Of a stretch of 34,524 nucleotides of DNA, positions 22,935-30,068 are shown one piece after another. The number at the start of each line of letters is the position of its first letter. Positions within the stretch are counted from its first letter, which is position 1. Source of the stretch: Bauldia sp. (GTDB taxonomy: Bacteria > Pseudomonadota > Alphaproteobacteria > Rhizobiales > Kaistiaceae); the NCBI GenBank assembly GCA_020849325.1, contig JADLGL010000012.1:1-34524 (forward strand), in the 5' to 3' direction. Below the pieces are notes generated by a model. That model saw only the letters and a list, made by a program, of their open reading frames with translations, was not told where the DNA came from and made no database searches. A program made the position numbers and the translations under genes.

Positions 22935-22973
22935 CGGTTCCGTCCTGTCGGAGGTCGAGGCGGTGTCGCAGGC

Positions 22974-23171
22974 TTACTTGGCGGGAACCAGGCGGCTCTC
23001 GCCGACCACCCGCTCGTACTGCTCGAGGTCGCTCTTGATCCGGTAGCGGGTATCGCCGCCCTCGGGCGGCAGCACCGACACGACCCGGAACGGACCGCGG
23101 AGCCGGGCACCCGCACCGACCGCGCTGACCGTCACCCGGTCGCCGGGATTGAAGTGGCGCTTGGCATCCAT
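22974..23171 (-). CDS. Small SH3-like/KOW-type hypothetical protein
   Basis: A 65-residue protein: MDAKRHFNPGDRVTVSAVGA, then LRGPFRVVSVLPPEGGDTRY and RIKSDLEQYERVVGESRLVP. The alternation of short strands with GDRV and the final ESRLVP looks like a small SH3-type barrel; similar short proteins are common near cold-shock genes in rhizobia, but the function is unknown. AAGGGGG about 10 bases before the ATG at 23171 supports the start. It is located between cspA and the 77-residue gene on the reverse strand. Confidence 0.7.
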   Translation of the reverse strand: MDAKRHFNPGDRVTVSAVGAGARLRGPFRVVSVLPPEGGDTRYRIKSDLEQYERVVGESRLVPAK

Positions 23172-23256
23172 AGTGTCGGCCCCCTTCGGACGCGATGGCT
23201 GCGCGTTGCCGCGCAGCCGGGGAGCAGTGGCCGGACGAGCCGGCCGGAGCGTCCGG

Positions 23257-23460
23257 CTAGGCCGGCGCGAGGTTCGACGCGGCAAGCTTGCCGCGCTCGG
23301 TCACGACCTCGTAGCTGACCTTCTGGCCTTCCACGAGCGTGCGCATGCCCGCGCGCTCGACGGCGGTGACGTGAACGAACACGTCATTGCCGCCGCTGAC
23401 GGGGGCGATGAAGCCAAAACCCTTCTGGGTATTGAAGAACTTTACGGTACCAACGGCCAT
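23257..23460 (-). CDS. cspA: Cold-shock protein, CspA family
   Basis: A 67-residue single-stranded nucleic-acid-binding OB-fold protein acting as an RNA chaperone. Both RNA-binding motifs are present: KGFGFI (RNP1, within [16 protein letters not shown]) and VFVHVTAV (RNP2). GGAGG 6-10 bases before the ATG at 23460 sets the start. It heads the reverse-strand run cspA, two small ORFs, rpsU; proximity of cspA and rpsU is a known feature of rhizobial genomes. The leader upstream is somewhat AT-richer, but I could not define a cold-shock box. Confidence 0.93.
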   Translation of the reverse strand: MAVGTVKFFNTQKGFGFIAPVSGGNDVFVHVTAVERAGMRTLVEGQKVSYEVVTERGKLAASNLAPA

Positions 23461-23743
23461 TGTGGCCTCCTTTTCCATCACCGGGCAGGTGAATTGCCGG
23501 TGCGAAACATTCGCATCGGCGTCTCGAACTCAGCGGTGACTTGGAAAAGGCTCTCTGCGAGCGATCGACAAGGCAGAGCCAGTATCTCGAACGCGCACAA
23601 CATAGGGCCGCGGGCGCGCTGCCGCTAGAGGCGTCCGGAAATAAATCCGCCCGCCGGCGCGCCGCGAGCGCGCCGCCGAGGGGTATTCGCGGAACTGCCG
23701 GGGATCATAGGCCGAGAACCGGCCGGGACGCCAGAACCCTCTG

Positions 23744-24042
23744 TCATCGCGATGGCGGAAACGGCTGAGGCCGGCCGCGTCGGCGAAGGACCGCCGGAGC
23801 GCCGCGGGAGCGACGCACCGGAGTCTCCTCGACGCCGGCGTCGGACTTTTCGCGCTGGATCAGGATGCCGCGCGGATGAAGCTTTTCGATGAACCAGCAA
23901 AACGGCAGCGACCGAGCCGGTTGTACTCCCCTTCCAGCCAACGCCCAAGCAGTTGTGCCGCGGCGTCAGGAAAATCGTCACGCTGGTCCGAGAATTCGTC
24001 CGGTGTCCATTTCTGCACCATGGCGGCCCAACTTTCGGGCAC
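23744..24042 (-). pseudogene. Possible frameshifted small gene upstream of the amine dehydrogenase cluster
   Basis: Two adjoining reverse-strand frames look like parts of one protein. The first (GTG 24042 or ATG 24021) reads MVQKWTPDEFSDQRDDFP, then AAAQLLGRWLEGEYNRLGR. The second reads CWFIEKLHPRGILIQREKSD and continues to a TGA at 23746-23744. One added T in a TTTT run near 23900 would join them as GRCRFCWFIEKL. The codons are less GC-rich than neighbouring genes. It could be a decayed foreign gene or coincidence. The rest of 23461-24145 holds only the cspA leader and the region where the promoter of the amine dehydrogenase genes must lie; no clear promoter was found. Confidence 0.3.
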
Positions 24043-24145
24043 GTCCGACTCCTGCCTGTCTGATATGCAGATTCGGGTCGGCGTCCTGAATAGCCCGTCC
24101 GTTTTCGCGATGCTTGCTGAAGCCACCCCACCCGGAGAGACCCGT

Positions 24146-25312
24146 ATGAAGAAGCTCCTGGCAATCCTCCTGAGCACGACCTGTGCCTTGCCGGTGGTGC
24201 CGGCTCTCTCGCAGGAACCGCCGCCGCCGATTCCGTTCGAGACCGTCGGCGTCAAGGAGACGATCGATCCGGGCCCGAATCTCTTCCTGATGGGCCAGAG
24301 CTGGGACGGCGCTTCGACCCTCCAGGTCTTCGACGCGACCGACCTCACCTACAAGGGCGGCATGGGCACCGGCATGATGGCCCAGAGCGTCCTCTCCGCC
24401 GACGGCCTAACCGCCTATACCACGTCGACCTACCTCACCCGCCTGACCTATGGCGACACGACGATGGTGCTGCAGGCGTTCGACGTCGCCACCATGACGC
24501 CGACGATGGAGGTGGTGCTGCCGCCGAAGATCGCGATGGTCGGCCCCTACGAGCATCTCCTGCAGCTCTCCGCCGACGAGCGGTTCGCCCTCGTCATGAA
24601 CGCGACGCCCGCAGCGTCCGTCACCATCGTCGATCTCGTCGCCGGCGCGGTGACGGCCGAGGTGCCGACGCCGGGCTGCTGGGAGATCTACCCCGCGACC
24701 ACTGGCCTCAAATGGACGATGCTCTGCGGCGACGGCACGGCGCGGACCTTCGTGATGAACGATGCCGGGACGGAATTGGTCTCGCAGGAGGCGACGGCGG
24801 TGTTCGACGCGGACGCCGATCCGCTGTTCGTGCACGCCGAGCGCGGCGCGGGCGACGAGCTCCTGTTCGTCTCGTTTGGCGGCAGCGTCTATCGCGTGTC
24901 CGATGCGGGGACGGCGCCGGAGCTCCTCGGCGCCTTCTCCTTCGCCGACGATTTCGAGTGGCCGTTCGCGCCGGGCGGCTATCAGGTCTCGGCCTACAAT
25001 GCCGCGAACGACGTCCTCTTCGTCGCCGTCCACGGCGATCCCTATGACGGCAGCCACAAGGACGGCAGCACGGAGATCTGGGTGGTCGACATGGCGGGCG
25101 AGCGGCTGCTCTACCGGCTCCAGCCGGAGGTGCACGGCTTCGTGTCGCTCGAGGTCACGGCCGCCGACCGGCCGGTGCTCTACGGCTTCAGCGAGCACGA
25201 CTACATGGTGCACGTCTACGACATCGACCTCACCGCCCCGTTCGGCGTGGTCCTCACCGAGATGGGGGCGGTGGACGTTCCCGGCGGCCAGGTTCTGGCG
25301 GTGCGGCAATGA
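24146..25312 (+). CDS. aauB: TTQ-dependent amine dehydrogenase heavy chain, aromatic amine dehydrogenase (AauB)-like
   Basis: Large (alpha) subunit of the periplasmic quinoprotein that oxidises primary amines to aldehyde and ammonia. The 388-residue precursor has a signal peptide (MKKLLAILLSTTCALPVVPA, cleavage near 22), then a seven-bladed beta-propeller pattern. Family-specific stretches include SADGLTAYTTSTYLTRLTYG, VVLPPK, NATPAASVTIVDL, PGCWEIYP...MLCGDG (Cys178 and Cys194, a disulfide in known structures), FAPGGYQV and STEIWVVDMAGERLLYRL. These read closer to the Alcaligenes AADH heavy chain than to methylamine dehydrogenase MauB, as far as I can judge by eye. GGAGAG before ATG 24146 fixes the start. 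The stop overlaps aauE (ATGA). Confidence 0.85.
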   Translation: MKKLLAILLSTTCALPVVPALSQEPPPPIPFETVGVKETIDPGPNLFLMGQSWDGASTLQVFDATDLTYKGGMGTGMMAQSVLSADGLTAYTTSTYLTRLTYGDTTMVLQAFDVATMTPTMEVVLPPKIAMVGPYEHLLQLSADERFALVMNATPAASVTIVDLVAGAVTAEVPTPGCWEIYPATTGLKWTMLCGDGTARTFVMNDAGTELVSQEATAVFDADADPLFVHAERGAGDELLFVSFGGSVYRVSDAGTAPELLGAFSFADDFEWPFAPGGYQVSAYNAANDVLFVAVHGDPYDGSHKDGSTEIWVVDMAGERLLYRLQPEVHGFVSLEVTAADRPVLYGFSEHDYMVHVYDIDLTAPFGVVLTEMGAVDVPGGQVLAVRQ

Positions 25313-25842
25313 ACGAGGTCTCCTCGCTCCTGTCGGCGACGGCGGCGGCGTTCACGGCGCTCGTCTTCGCCCGCGCCGCCTGGCACAAGCTCGCCGACTT
25401 CACCGGGTTCACCGGTTTCGTCGCGGATTACCGCCTGGTGCCGGAGGCGCAGGTGAAGGCGGTCTCCACCGGTCTCGTCGCGGCGGAGGTGGCGATCCCG
25501 CTCCTCCTCCTCGTGCCCGCGACGCAGGCGATGGGCGCCGTGCTCGCGATTCTCCTTCTCGGCACCTACGCGCTCGCGATGGGCATCAACATCCTCCGCG
25601 GCCGCACGCGGGTGGAATGCGGCTGCGGCGGCGCGCCGACGCTGCTGTCGCCTGCGCTCCTCGTCCGCAACGCCGTGCTCGCGGCCATCGCCGCGCTCGT
25701 CCTCGTCGCGGCCGGCAGGCTGCAACTGTCGTTCGGCGATGCCGCGGCGGCGGTCGCCCTCGGCTTCATGCTTTGGGTCGCCTTCCTCCTCGCGGAGCAG
25801 GTGATTTCCAACGGCATCCGCGCCCGCATGCTCCGCCGCTAG
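25309..25842 (+). CDS. aauE: MauE-like membrane protein for light-chain maturation
   Basis: A 177-residue integral membrane protein of the MauE/DoxX-like family, required with MauD for stable light chain, probably through disulfide formation. It has four hydrophobic segments: about 8-25 (with FARAAWHKLADF), 48-68, 74-92 and 115-160. A GRTRVECGCGGAPT loop with two Cys lies between helices 3 and 4, as in MauE. The start overlaps the aauB stop by 4 bp, so translation is coupled. The gene order B-E-D-A equals that of the aau cluster of Alcaligenes faecalis. Confidence 0.9.
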   Translation: MNEVSSLLSATAAAFTALVFARAAWHKLADFTGFTGFVADYRLVPEAQVKAVSTGLVAAEVAIPLLLLVPATQAMGAVLAILLLGTYALAMGINILRGRTRVECGCGGAPTLLSPALLVRNAVLAAIAALVLVAAGRLQLSFGDAAAAVALGFMLWVAFLLAEQVISNGIRARMLRR

Positions 25843-25864
25843 CGAACCGGAAGGGAACAGCACC

Positions 25865-26464
25865 ATGACCGGACTGATCTTCGCCGTCGTCGTCCTCTGG
25901 ATCGTCGTCCTCGGCCTCATCGTCGCCCTCTTCGCGATGGCGCGGCAGACGGGCGTCCTCTTCGAGCGCATCTCCCCGATGGGCGCGCTCGTCAACGATG
26001 CGGGCCCGAAGATCGGCGATGCTTCGCCGCGCTTCACCCTGCAAAACCTCAATGGCGGCATCGTCTCGCTCGGTGGCGAAGCGCCGAAGAGCCGGCTCGT
26101 CTTCTTCCTCTCGCCGACCTGTCCGGTGTGCAAGAAACTCCTGCCGATCGTGAAATCGATCGCATCGAGCGAGGGCCGCTGGCTCGACATCGTCCTCGCT
26201 TCGGACGGCGAGGAGCAGAAGCACCGCGAGTTCATCGCGCGGGCGCAGCTCGGCGCGTTCCCCTACGTCCTGTCGAGCGATCTTGGCATCACGTTCCGCG
26301 TTTCGCGCCTTCCCTTTGCGGTGCTGATCGACGAGGCCGGCGTGATCCGCTCGAAGGGGCTCGTCAACAACCGTGAGCAGTTCGAGAGCCTCTTCAACGC
26401 GAAAGAGCTCGGTGTGGAGTCGATCCAGACCTTCATCGAGCAGCTGAAACCCACCAATAGCTGA
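25865..26464 (+). CDS. aauD: MauD-like thioredoxin-fold protein
   Basis: A 199-residue membrane-anchored thiol-disulfide protein expected to form or shuffle the six disulfides of the light chain in the periplasm. An N-terminal membrane helix (about 4-24) is followed by a thioredoxin fold (IGDASPRFTLQNLNGGIVSL, FFLSPTCPVCKKLLPIV with CPVC at 86-89, and LPFAVLIDEAGVIRSKGLV with the cis-Pro region). It matches MauD over its length. AAGGGA lies about 8 bases before the ATG. It lies 22 bp after aauE and 16 bp before aauA. Confidence 0.92.
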   Translation: MTGLIFAVVVLWIVVLGLIVALFAMARQTGVLFERISPMGALVNDAGPKIGDASPRFTLQNLNGGIVSLGGEAPKSRLVFFLSPTCPVCKKLLPIVKSIASSEGRWLDIVLASDGEEQKHREFIARAQLGAFPYVLSSDLGITFRVSRLPFAVLIDEAGVIRSKGLVNNREQFESLFNAKELGVESIQTFIEQLKPTNS

Positions 26465-26480
26465 ACCACGGAGTGCCAGA

Positions 26481-27011
26481 ATGATCGATCGTTTCCTCTC
26501 CTGGATGGATGGCGCCTCCGAGAAGGCGGTGCGCCGGACGGCGATGGCGGTGGGTCGCCGCAACGTGCTTGCGACGCTCGGCACGGCGATGATGGGCACG
26601 GTGCTCGCGCCGATGCTGCCGTTCGACCGCACCTTCGGCAAGGCGATGGCGCAGACGCCGGCCGGTGAAGACGGCGACATCGCCGCCTGCGATTACTGGC
26701 GCTACTGCGCCCTCGACGGCTACCTCTGCTCCGAGTGCGGCGGCACGCTCACCCAGTGCCCGCCCGGCTCGGAGGCCTCGACGGTGTCGTGGGTCGGCAC
26801 TTGCCGCAACCCCAATGACGACCGCGACTACCTGGTGTCCTACAACGATTGTTGCGGCGGCGGCGGCTGCGCCAACCCCACCTTCTGCTTCACCTCGCAG
26901 GGCGAACGCCCCGGCTACCGCATGGGCCTCTACAACGACATCAACTGGTGCATGGCCAACGAAACGAAAGGCTATCACTGCACCGTCGCCGTGGTGGTTG
27001 GCCTCGCCTAG
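26481..27011 (+). CDS. aauA: TTQ amine dehydrogenase light chain, aromatic amine dehydrogenase (AauA)-like
   Basis: Small catalytic subunit carrying tryptophan tryptophylquinone, made from two of its own Trp. The 176-residue precursor has a long leader with a twin-arginine motif (GRRNVLATLG, 26-35) and probable cleavage after AMA (57). Aligned to methylamine dehydrogenase, the TTQ residues are W104 (TVSWVG) and W156 (NDINWCMAN), and the key active-site residues are D79, D123, Y165 and T168. Twelve Cys remain in the mature part, enough for the six disulfides of the family. The end (ERPGYRMGLYNDINWCMANE ... VVVGLA) resembles AADH more than MADH. Amines such as tyramine or phenylethylamine are therefore likelier substrates than methylamine, by inference. 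Confidence 0.9.
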   Translation: MIDRFLSWMDGASEKAVRRTAMAVGRRNVLATLGTAMMGTVLAPMLPFDRTFGKAMAQTPAGEDGDIAACDYWRYCALDGYLCSECGGTLTQCPPGSEASTVSWVGTCRNPNDDRDYLVSYNDCCGGGGCANPTFCFTSQGERPGYRMGLYNDINWCMANETKGYHCTVAVVVGLA

Positions 27012-27053
27012 ACTTCGTTGCCACGGCCTTGGCTCCACCCTGGCCGCACGCTT

Positions 27054-27211
27054 CCCCTCTCCCCGCCGGGCGGGGAGAGGACTTCGCAGCTTGGTGAGGC
27101 GAAGCCGAACCTAGCGAGAATGGTGAGGGGGTTTCTCGTTCCGTTGTGAATCGAGAGGCCGCTGCCCCTCACCCCAACCCTCTCCCCGCTGAAGCGGGGC
27201 GAGGGGGCGAT
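27054..27211. repeat. CTCTCCCC/GTGAGGGG repeat between aauA and the cytochrome gene
   Basis: A perfect 12-bp palindrome at 27056-27080 (CCTCTCCCCGCC / GGCGGGGAGAGG) and a second hairpin at 27177-27209 (CCCTCTCCCCGC ... GCGGGGCGAGGG). GGTGAGGGG near 27129 and CCCCTCACC near 27165 pair as an outer stem. It separates the cytochrome gene from aauBEDA and may lower its read-through expression. No gene is in 27012-27261. Confidence 0.65.
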
Positions 27212-27261
27212 GACTTCAAGATCTCGTCGGATGGATGGCGGGAGCAAGACTGCAAGGTTCG

Positions 27262-27789
27262 ATGCGACTTCGCCTGACGCCTCTCGTGATTGCCCTCGCC
27301 GCCGCGGCCATCGCGGCGACGGCTGCCGCGCATCCGCCGGTGCCGGGCGTAGTGCGGCAGTCGGGCGCCAACATCGTCGCCGGCCCGCAGCCCGGCGCCA
27401 TCGTCGAGCGCGAGCCGCACACCAATTTCATCCTCCGCTGCTCGGGCTGCCACGGCGTCACCGGCCTCGGCGCCCCCGCCGCCGGCATCCCGACCTTCCC
27501 CGACCTCGTGGGCGTCTTCGCCGGCGACGAGGACGGCCGCACCTACCTCTTCCACGTCCCCGGCGTCGTCGGCGCGAGCCTCTCGGACCGCGAGATCGCC
27601 GAGGTGATGAATTACGTGATGGTCACCTGGGCCGGCGCCTCGCTGCCGGCGGATTTCGTCCCCTTCACCGAGGAAGAGGTGACGATGCGCCGGGCGATCC
27701 CCGTGGCGGACGTGGTCGGCTTCCGCCGTGCGATCGTGGAACGACTCGCGGCGCAGGGGCTGGTGGCGGCGGAGTATCCCTGGCCGTAG
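27262..27789 (+). CDS. Periplasmic monohaem cytochrome c, likely partner of the amine dehydrogenase
   Basis: A 175-residue exported c-type cytochrome. It has a signal peptide (MRLRLTPLVIALAAAAIAAT, cleavage near 23) and one haem site, CSGCHG (Cys60, Cys63, His64). A Met ligand is probably in VMNYVMVTW (116 or 120). I chose ATG 27262 because the signal peptide starts there and AAGG precedes it; an in-frame ATG at 27235 would add 9 residues. It stands in the place where the A. faecalis aau cluster has a small monohaem cytochrome gene. No amicyanin or azurin gene is in the window, so this protein is a candidate electron acceptor. Confidence 0.85.
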   Translation: MRLRLTPLVIALAAAAIAATAAAHPPVPGVVRQSGANIVAGPQPGAIVEREPHTNFILRCSGCHGVTGLGAPAAGIPTFPDLVGVFAGDEDGRTYLFHVPGVVGASLSDREIAEVMNYVMVTWAGASLPADFVPFTEEEVTMRRAIPVADVVGFRRAIVERLAAQGLVAAEYPWP

Positions 27790-27894
27790 ATCGGCCCGGT
27801 AGCGTCCTCTATGCGATCTGGATCGCGGCCTAGCGCTGGGCCGACGGCCATCGGCCGCCTGGGAGGTTCGTGGGAAGGCCGCCGTGTCCCTTCA

Positions 27895-27965
27895 TTTGAG
27901 CCTCCCCCTTGCGGGGAGGCGGAAGGCAGCAAGCGAAGCGCCGCTGCCTTCGGAGGGGGTAGCGG
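27895..27965. repeat. TTGAGCCTCCCCC repeat, outer left copy
   Basis: One unit of the same family as the pair around the DUF559 gene: CCTCCCCC-TTGCGGGGAGG hairpin, an inner hairpin (GGAAGGCAGC ... GCTGCCTTC), then GGAGGGGGTAGC. It is in the same orientation as the copy at 28078. Apart from it, 27790-28048 holds nothing recognisable. Confidence 0.7.
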
Positions 27966-28048
27966 CGGTGACGCAAATGCGTCGCGCGAGAGATTTGCCA
28001 CGCCGACGCACGAATAGTTCGCCATTCGTAGAGGATGCGCGCTGGGCA

Positions 28049-28489
28049 TCAGCGGCCGTCCTCTGAGCCAGACCTGCTTGAACCTCCCCCCTGCGGGGAG
28101 GTCGAAACCGGCTTGCCGGTTTCGGGAGGGGGTCGCTGAGCCGCCGCGAGGATGGCTTCGCAAACCCCTTCAATTTCGCGGACAACGTCGAGGTTGTGGA
28201 ACCTCATGACACGAAAGCCGCTCGACTCCAGCCACGCTGTTCGACCGAGATCCGCAACCATCCCCTTGTGGTGAAAGTGCTGGTCGCCATCGACCTCCAC
28301 GATAAGTCGCCGTTCGAGGCACACGAAGTCGGCAATGAACGGGCCGATCGGAACCTGGCGTCGGAAGCGCAAGCCATCGATGCCTCCGCTGCGGAGCCTG
28401 TTCCAGAGACGGAATTCGGCGTTCGTCATCCGCCGTCGCATTGCCTTGGCGAGTGACCGGCTCCCGGGTTCGATCGGCCGATGTCCCAC
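28049..28489 (-). CDS. DUF559 (Vsr/restriction-endonuclease-like) protein
   Basis: A 146-residue DUF559 protein, a family related to very-short-patch-repair endonucleases, with no proven function. Features: AMRRRMTNAEFRLWNRLRSG, DGLRFRRQVPIGPFIADFVC, RRLIVEVDGDQHF (the acidic and His residues of the nuclease-type core) and LESSGFRVMRFHNLDVV. The GTG at 28489 starts the protein; its GGAGGGGG Shine-Dalgarno sequence lies inside the repeat at 28490-28558. The last 29 or so codons (PETGKPVSTSPQGGGSSRSG) are read from the inverted copy at 28078-28137 and beyond. The gene is thus framed by, and partly made of, the repeats. Confidence 0.85.
   Translation of the reverse strand: MGHRPIEPGSRSLAKAMRRRMTNAEFRLWNRLRSGGIDGLRFRRQVPIGPFIADFVCLERRLIVEVDGDQHFHHKGMVADLGRTAWLESSGFRVMRFHNLDVVREIEGVCEAILAAAQRPPPETGKPVSTSPQGGGSSRSGSEDGR
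28078..28137. repeat. TTGAACCTCCCCC repeat, left arm of the DUF559 unit
   Basis: TTGAACCTCCCCCCTGCGGG begins the unit, followed by the inner hairpin GAAACCGG-CTTG-CCGGTTTC and GGGAGGGGGTCGCT. It overlaps the 3' end of the DUF559 gene, whose C-terminal residues it encodes. It is the inverted partner of 28490-28558. Confidence 0.8.
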
Positions 28490-28558
28490 GCTGACCCCCT
28501 CCCAAAGCCCGCCGACAAAGTCGGCGTGCTTTGACCTCCCCGCAAGGGGGAGGTTCAG
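28490..28558. repeat. GGGGGAGGTTCA repeat, right arm of the DUF559 unit
   Basis: Reverse complement of the unit at 28078-28137, with a different inner hairpin (GCCCGCCGACAAAGTCGGCG). The reverse-strand sequence reads TGAACCTCCCCCTTGCGGGG ... GGGAGGGGGTCAGC and ends directly at the GTG start of the DUF559 gene, providing its ribosome-binding site. Confidence 0.8.
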
Positions 28559-28757
28559 GGTTTGGTGCTCGCAACTCGGGCAGGACGGGGCGTGAAAAGG
28601 ATTCTGTCGCGAGGTGGTTCGAGGCTTTCGCGAGCACGAGCCGGCTGGAGAAGGCGAGGCCCCTCAACTCCCGGCCTTCCGCCATGCGCCACGGCGCTTG
28701 CCTCGGGACGCAGGAACCGGCCAGTCTCCATGGAGCCCACGAGGAGCCCCGCCCGCC

Positions 28758-29264
28758 ATGCAGAACATGCTGGAACTCGCTTCCGACTTCCCCGACTACC
28801 GGTTCGATGCCGGCGAGCCGCTGCTCTCGGTGGGCGACAACACCGGGCGGCTCTATGTGCTGGTCGAGGGGACGGTCGAGGTTTTCCGCGATGACGTCAC
28901 GATCGCCTTCGTCGACGAGCCCGGCGCGATTTTCGGCGAGATGTCGCTGCTCCTAAACATCGCCCACACGGCGAACGTCCGCGCCGCGTCGCCGGTCACG
29001 GTAAAGATCATCGACGATGCGCTGACGCTCCTGCAGCAGCGGCCGCGGCTCATCATCCCGATCGCGCAGCTCCTCGCGCGGCGGCTCCAGAACGCGAACT
29101 CCTACCTCGTGGACCTCAAGCGCCAGTTCGCCGACCAGAACAACCATCTGTCGATGGTCGACAAGGTGCTGGAATCGATGAGCCACCAGCAGGCGCGCAG
29201 CTTCAGCCCAATCGCCGAGCTGCCAGGCGACCCATGGTCAGAAGCCACTCCGGAGGATCGCTGA
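28758..29264 (+). CDS. Cyclic-nucleotide-binding domain protein without DNA-binding domain
   Basis: A 168-residue protein with one cNMP-binding beta-roll: FPDYRFDAGEPLLSVGDNTG, RLYVLVEGTVEVFRDD, then PGAIFGEMSLLLNIAHTANV, where FGEMSLL and the following loop form the phosphate-binding cassette. The usual Arg of a cAMP-binding cassette (GE.SLL..xxRTA) is replaced by His in IAHTANV, so cAMP affinity is uncertain. A C-terminal helix (RRLQNANSYLVDLKRQF) follows; there is no HTH. ATG 28758 has GAGGAG 11 bases upstream. Its 3' end overlaps the convergent metallophosphoesterase gene by 62 bp. It might read the cAMP made by the CHASE2 cyclase, but nothing here proves it. Confidence 0.85.
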   Translation: MQNMLELASDFPDYRFDAGEPLLSVGDNTGRLYVLVEGTVEVFRDDVTIAFVDEPGAIFGEMSLLLNIAHTANVRAASPVTVKIIDDALTLLQQRPRLIIPIAQLLARRLQNANSYLVDLKRQFADQNNHLSMVDKVLESMSHQQARSFSPIAELPGDPWSEATPEDR

Positions 29265-30009
29265 TCCTGGGCAGCGGCCGCACCAGCGGCTGGTCGAGCT
29301 GCGCGGCCTCCTCGCCCGTCAGCGACAGCCAGTAGGCGCGGTTCCCGTCGAGATCGAGGACGACGTGCGACGGGATGGGCCCCACCTGGTGGCCGGCGTT
29401 GAAGTTCCACGTCCGGCCGATGCGGTCGGCCCACGAGCCGTTCGGCACGAAGGGCGACTGGTGGATGTGGCCGGAGAGGACCAGATCCGGCTGGTGCTGC
29501 TCGATCCACGCCCGCAAAACCTTGTCGCCGTAGGAGCGGCTGCCGCTCCAGCTCGTCGGCGAGCCCTCGGGCGGCGCGTGGTAGACCCACACCCAGCGCG
29601 CCGGCCGGCGCGCGGCGTCGCGCGCGAGCTGCTCGCCGACGGCGGCCTGGCCCTTCTCGCCGCCCCACCACGGGCAGAGCGTGAAGAGCGTGTCGCCGAT
29701 CAGCTCGGAATCGCCGTCGGTCGGGATGCCCATGAAGCGCGCCGAGGCGATCCAGCGGGCGGCGAGTTCGCCGTTCCGGTCCTCGCCGTCGAGGTCGTGA
29801 TTGCCCGAGCAGACGAGGAGCGGTCTTTTCGCCCGGATGGTCTGGAAATACTGCTGCACCACGATCGCCTGCGCCGGGCGCGCCACCATCGAGGCGATTT
29901 CGAGATGGTCGCCGGCGAGAACGACGACGTCGACATGACTTGCCGCGTCCACGACCCAGTCGAATTTTCGCAGGTCGTAGTGGATGTCGGCGACGAGCAG
30001 GACTTTCAC
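29203..30009 (-). CDS. Calcineurin-type metallophosphoesterase
   Basis: A 268-residue phosphoesterase with the dimetal motifs in order: DIHYD (DxH, about 8-12), AGDHLE (GDxxE-like), SGNHDLDGE (GNHD), YHAPPEG (H) and SGHIHQSP (GHxH). The substrate cannot be inferred. Start: the GTG at 30009 gives VKVLLVADIHYD directly before the first motif and has a run of G about 5 bases upstream; an ATG at 30039 would add 10 residues. The C-terminus overlaps the cyclic-nucleotide-binding gene on the other strand. It follows the transglutaminase-like gene 30069-30881 by 59 bp in the same direction. Confidence 0.87.
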   Translation of the reverse strand: MKVLLVADIHYDLRKFDWVVDAASHVDVVVLAGDHLEIASMVARPAQAIVVQQYFQTIRAKRPLLVCSGNHDLDGEDRNGELAARWIASARFMGIPTDGDSELIGDTLFTLCPWWGGEKGQAAVGEQLARDAARRPARWVWVYHAPPEGSPTSWSGSRSYGDKVLRAWIEQHQPDLVLSGHIHQSPFVPNGSWADRIGRTWNFNAGHQVGPIPSHVVLDLDGNRAYWLSLTGEEAAQLDQPLVRPLPRISDPPEWLLTMGRLAARRLG

Positions 30010-30068
30010 GGCACCCCCCGACGGCCGGATTGCATGCAATCTGGTCCGGATCGGTCGAGGCGGAAAGC

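Noticed and set aside
24146-27011. Reading the cluster as methylamine dehydrogenase (mauBEDA)
   Set aside because: The light-chain end and several heavy-chain stretches match the aromatic amine dehydrogenase type better from memory, and mauC/mauG/mauF are absent; however, the choice is by eye and substrate is not proven.
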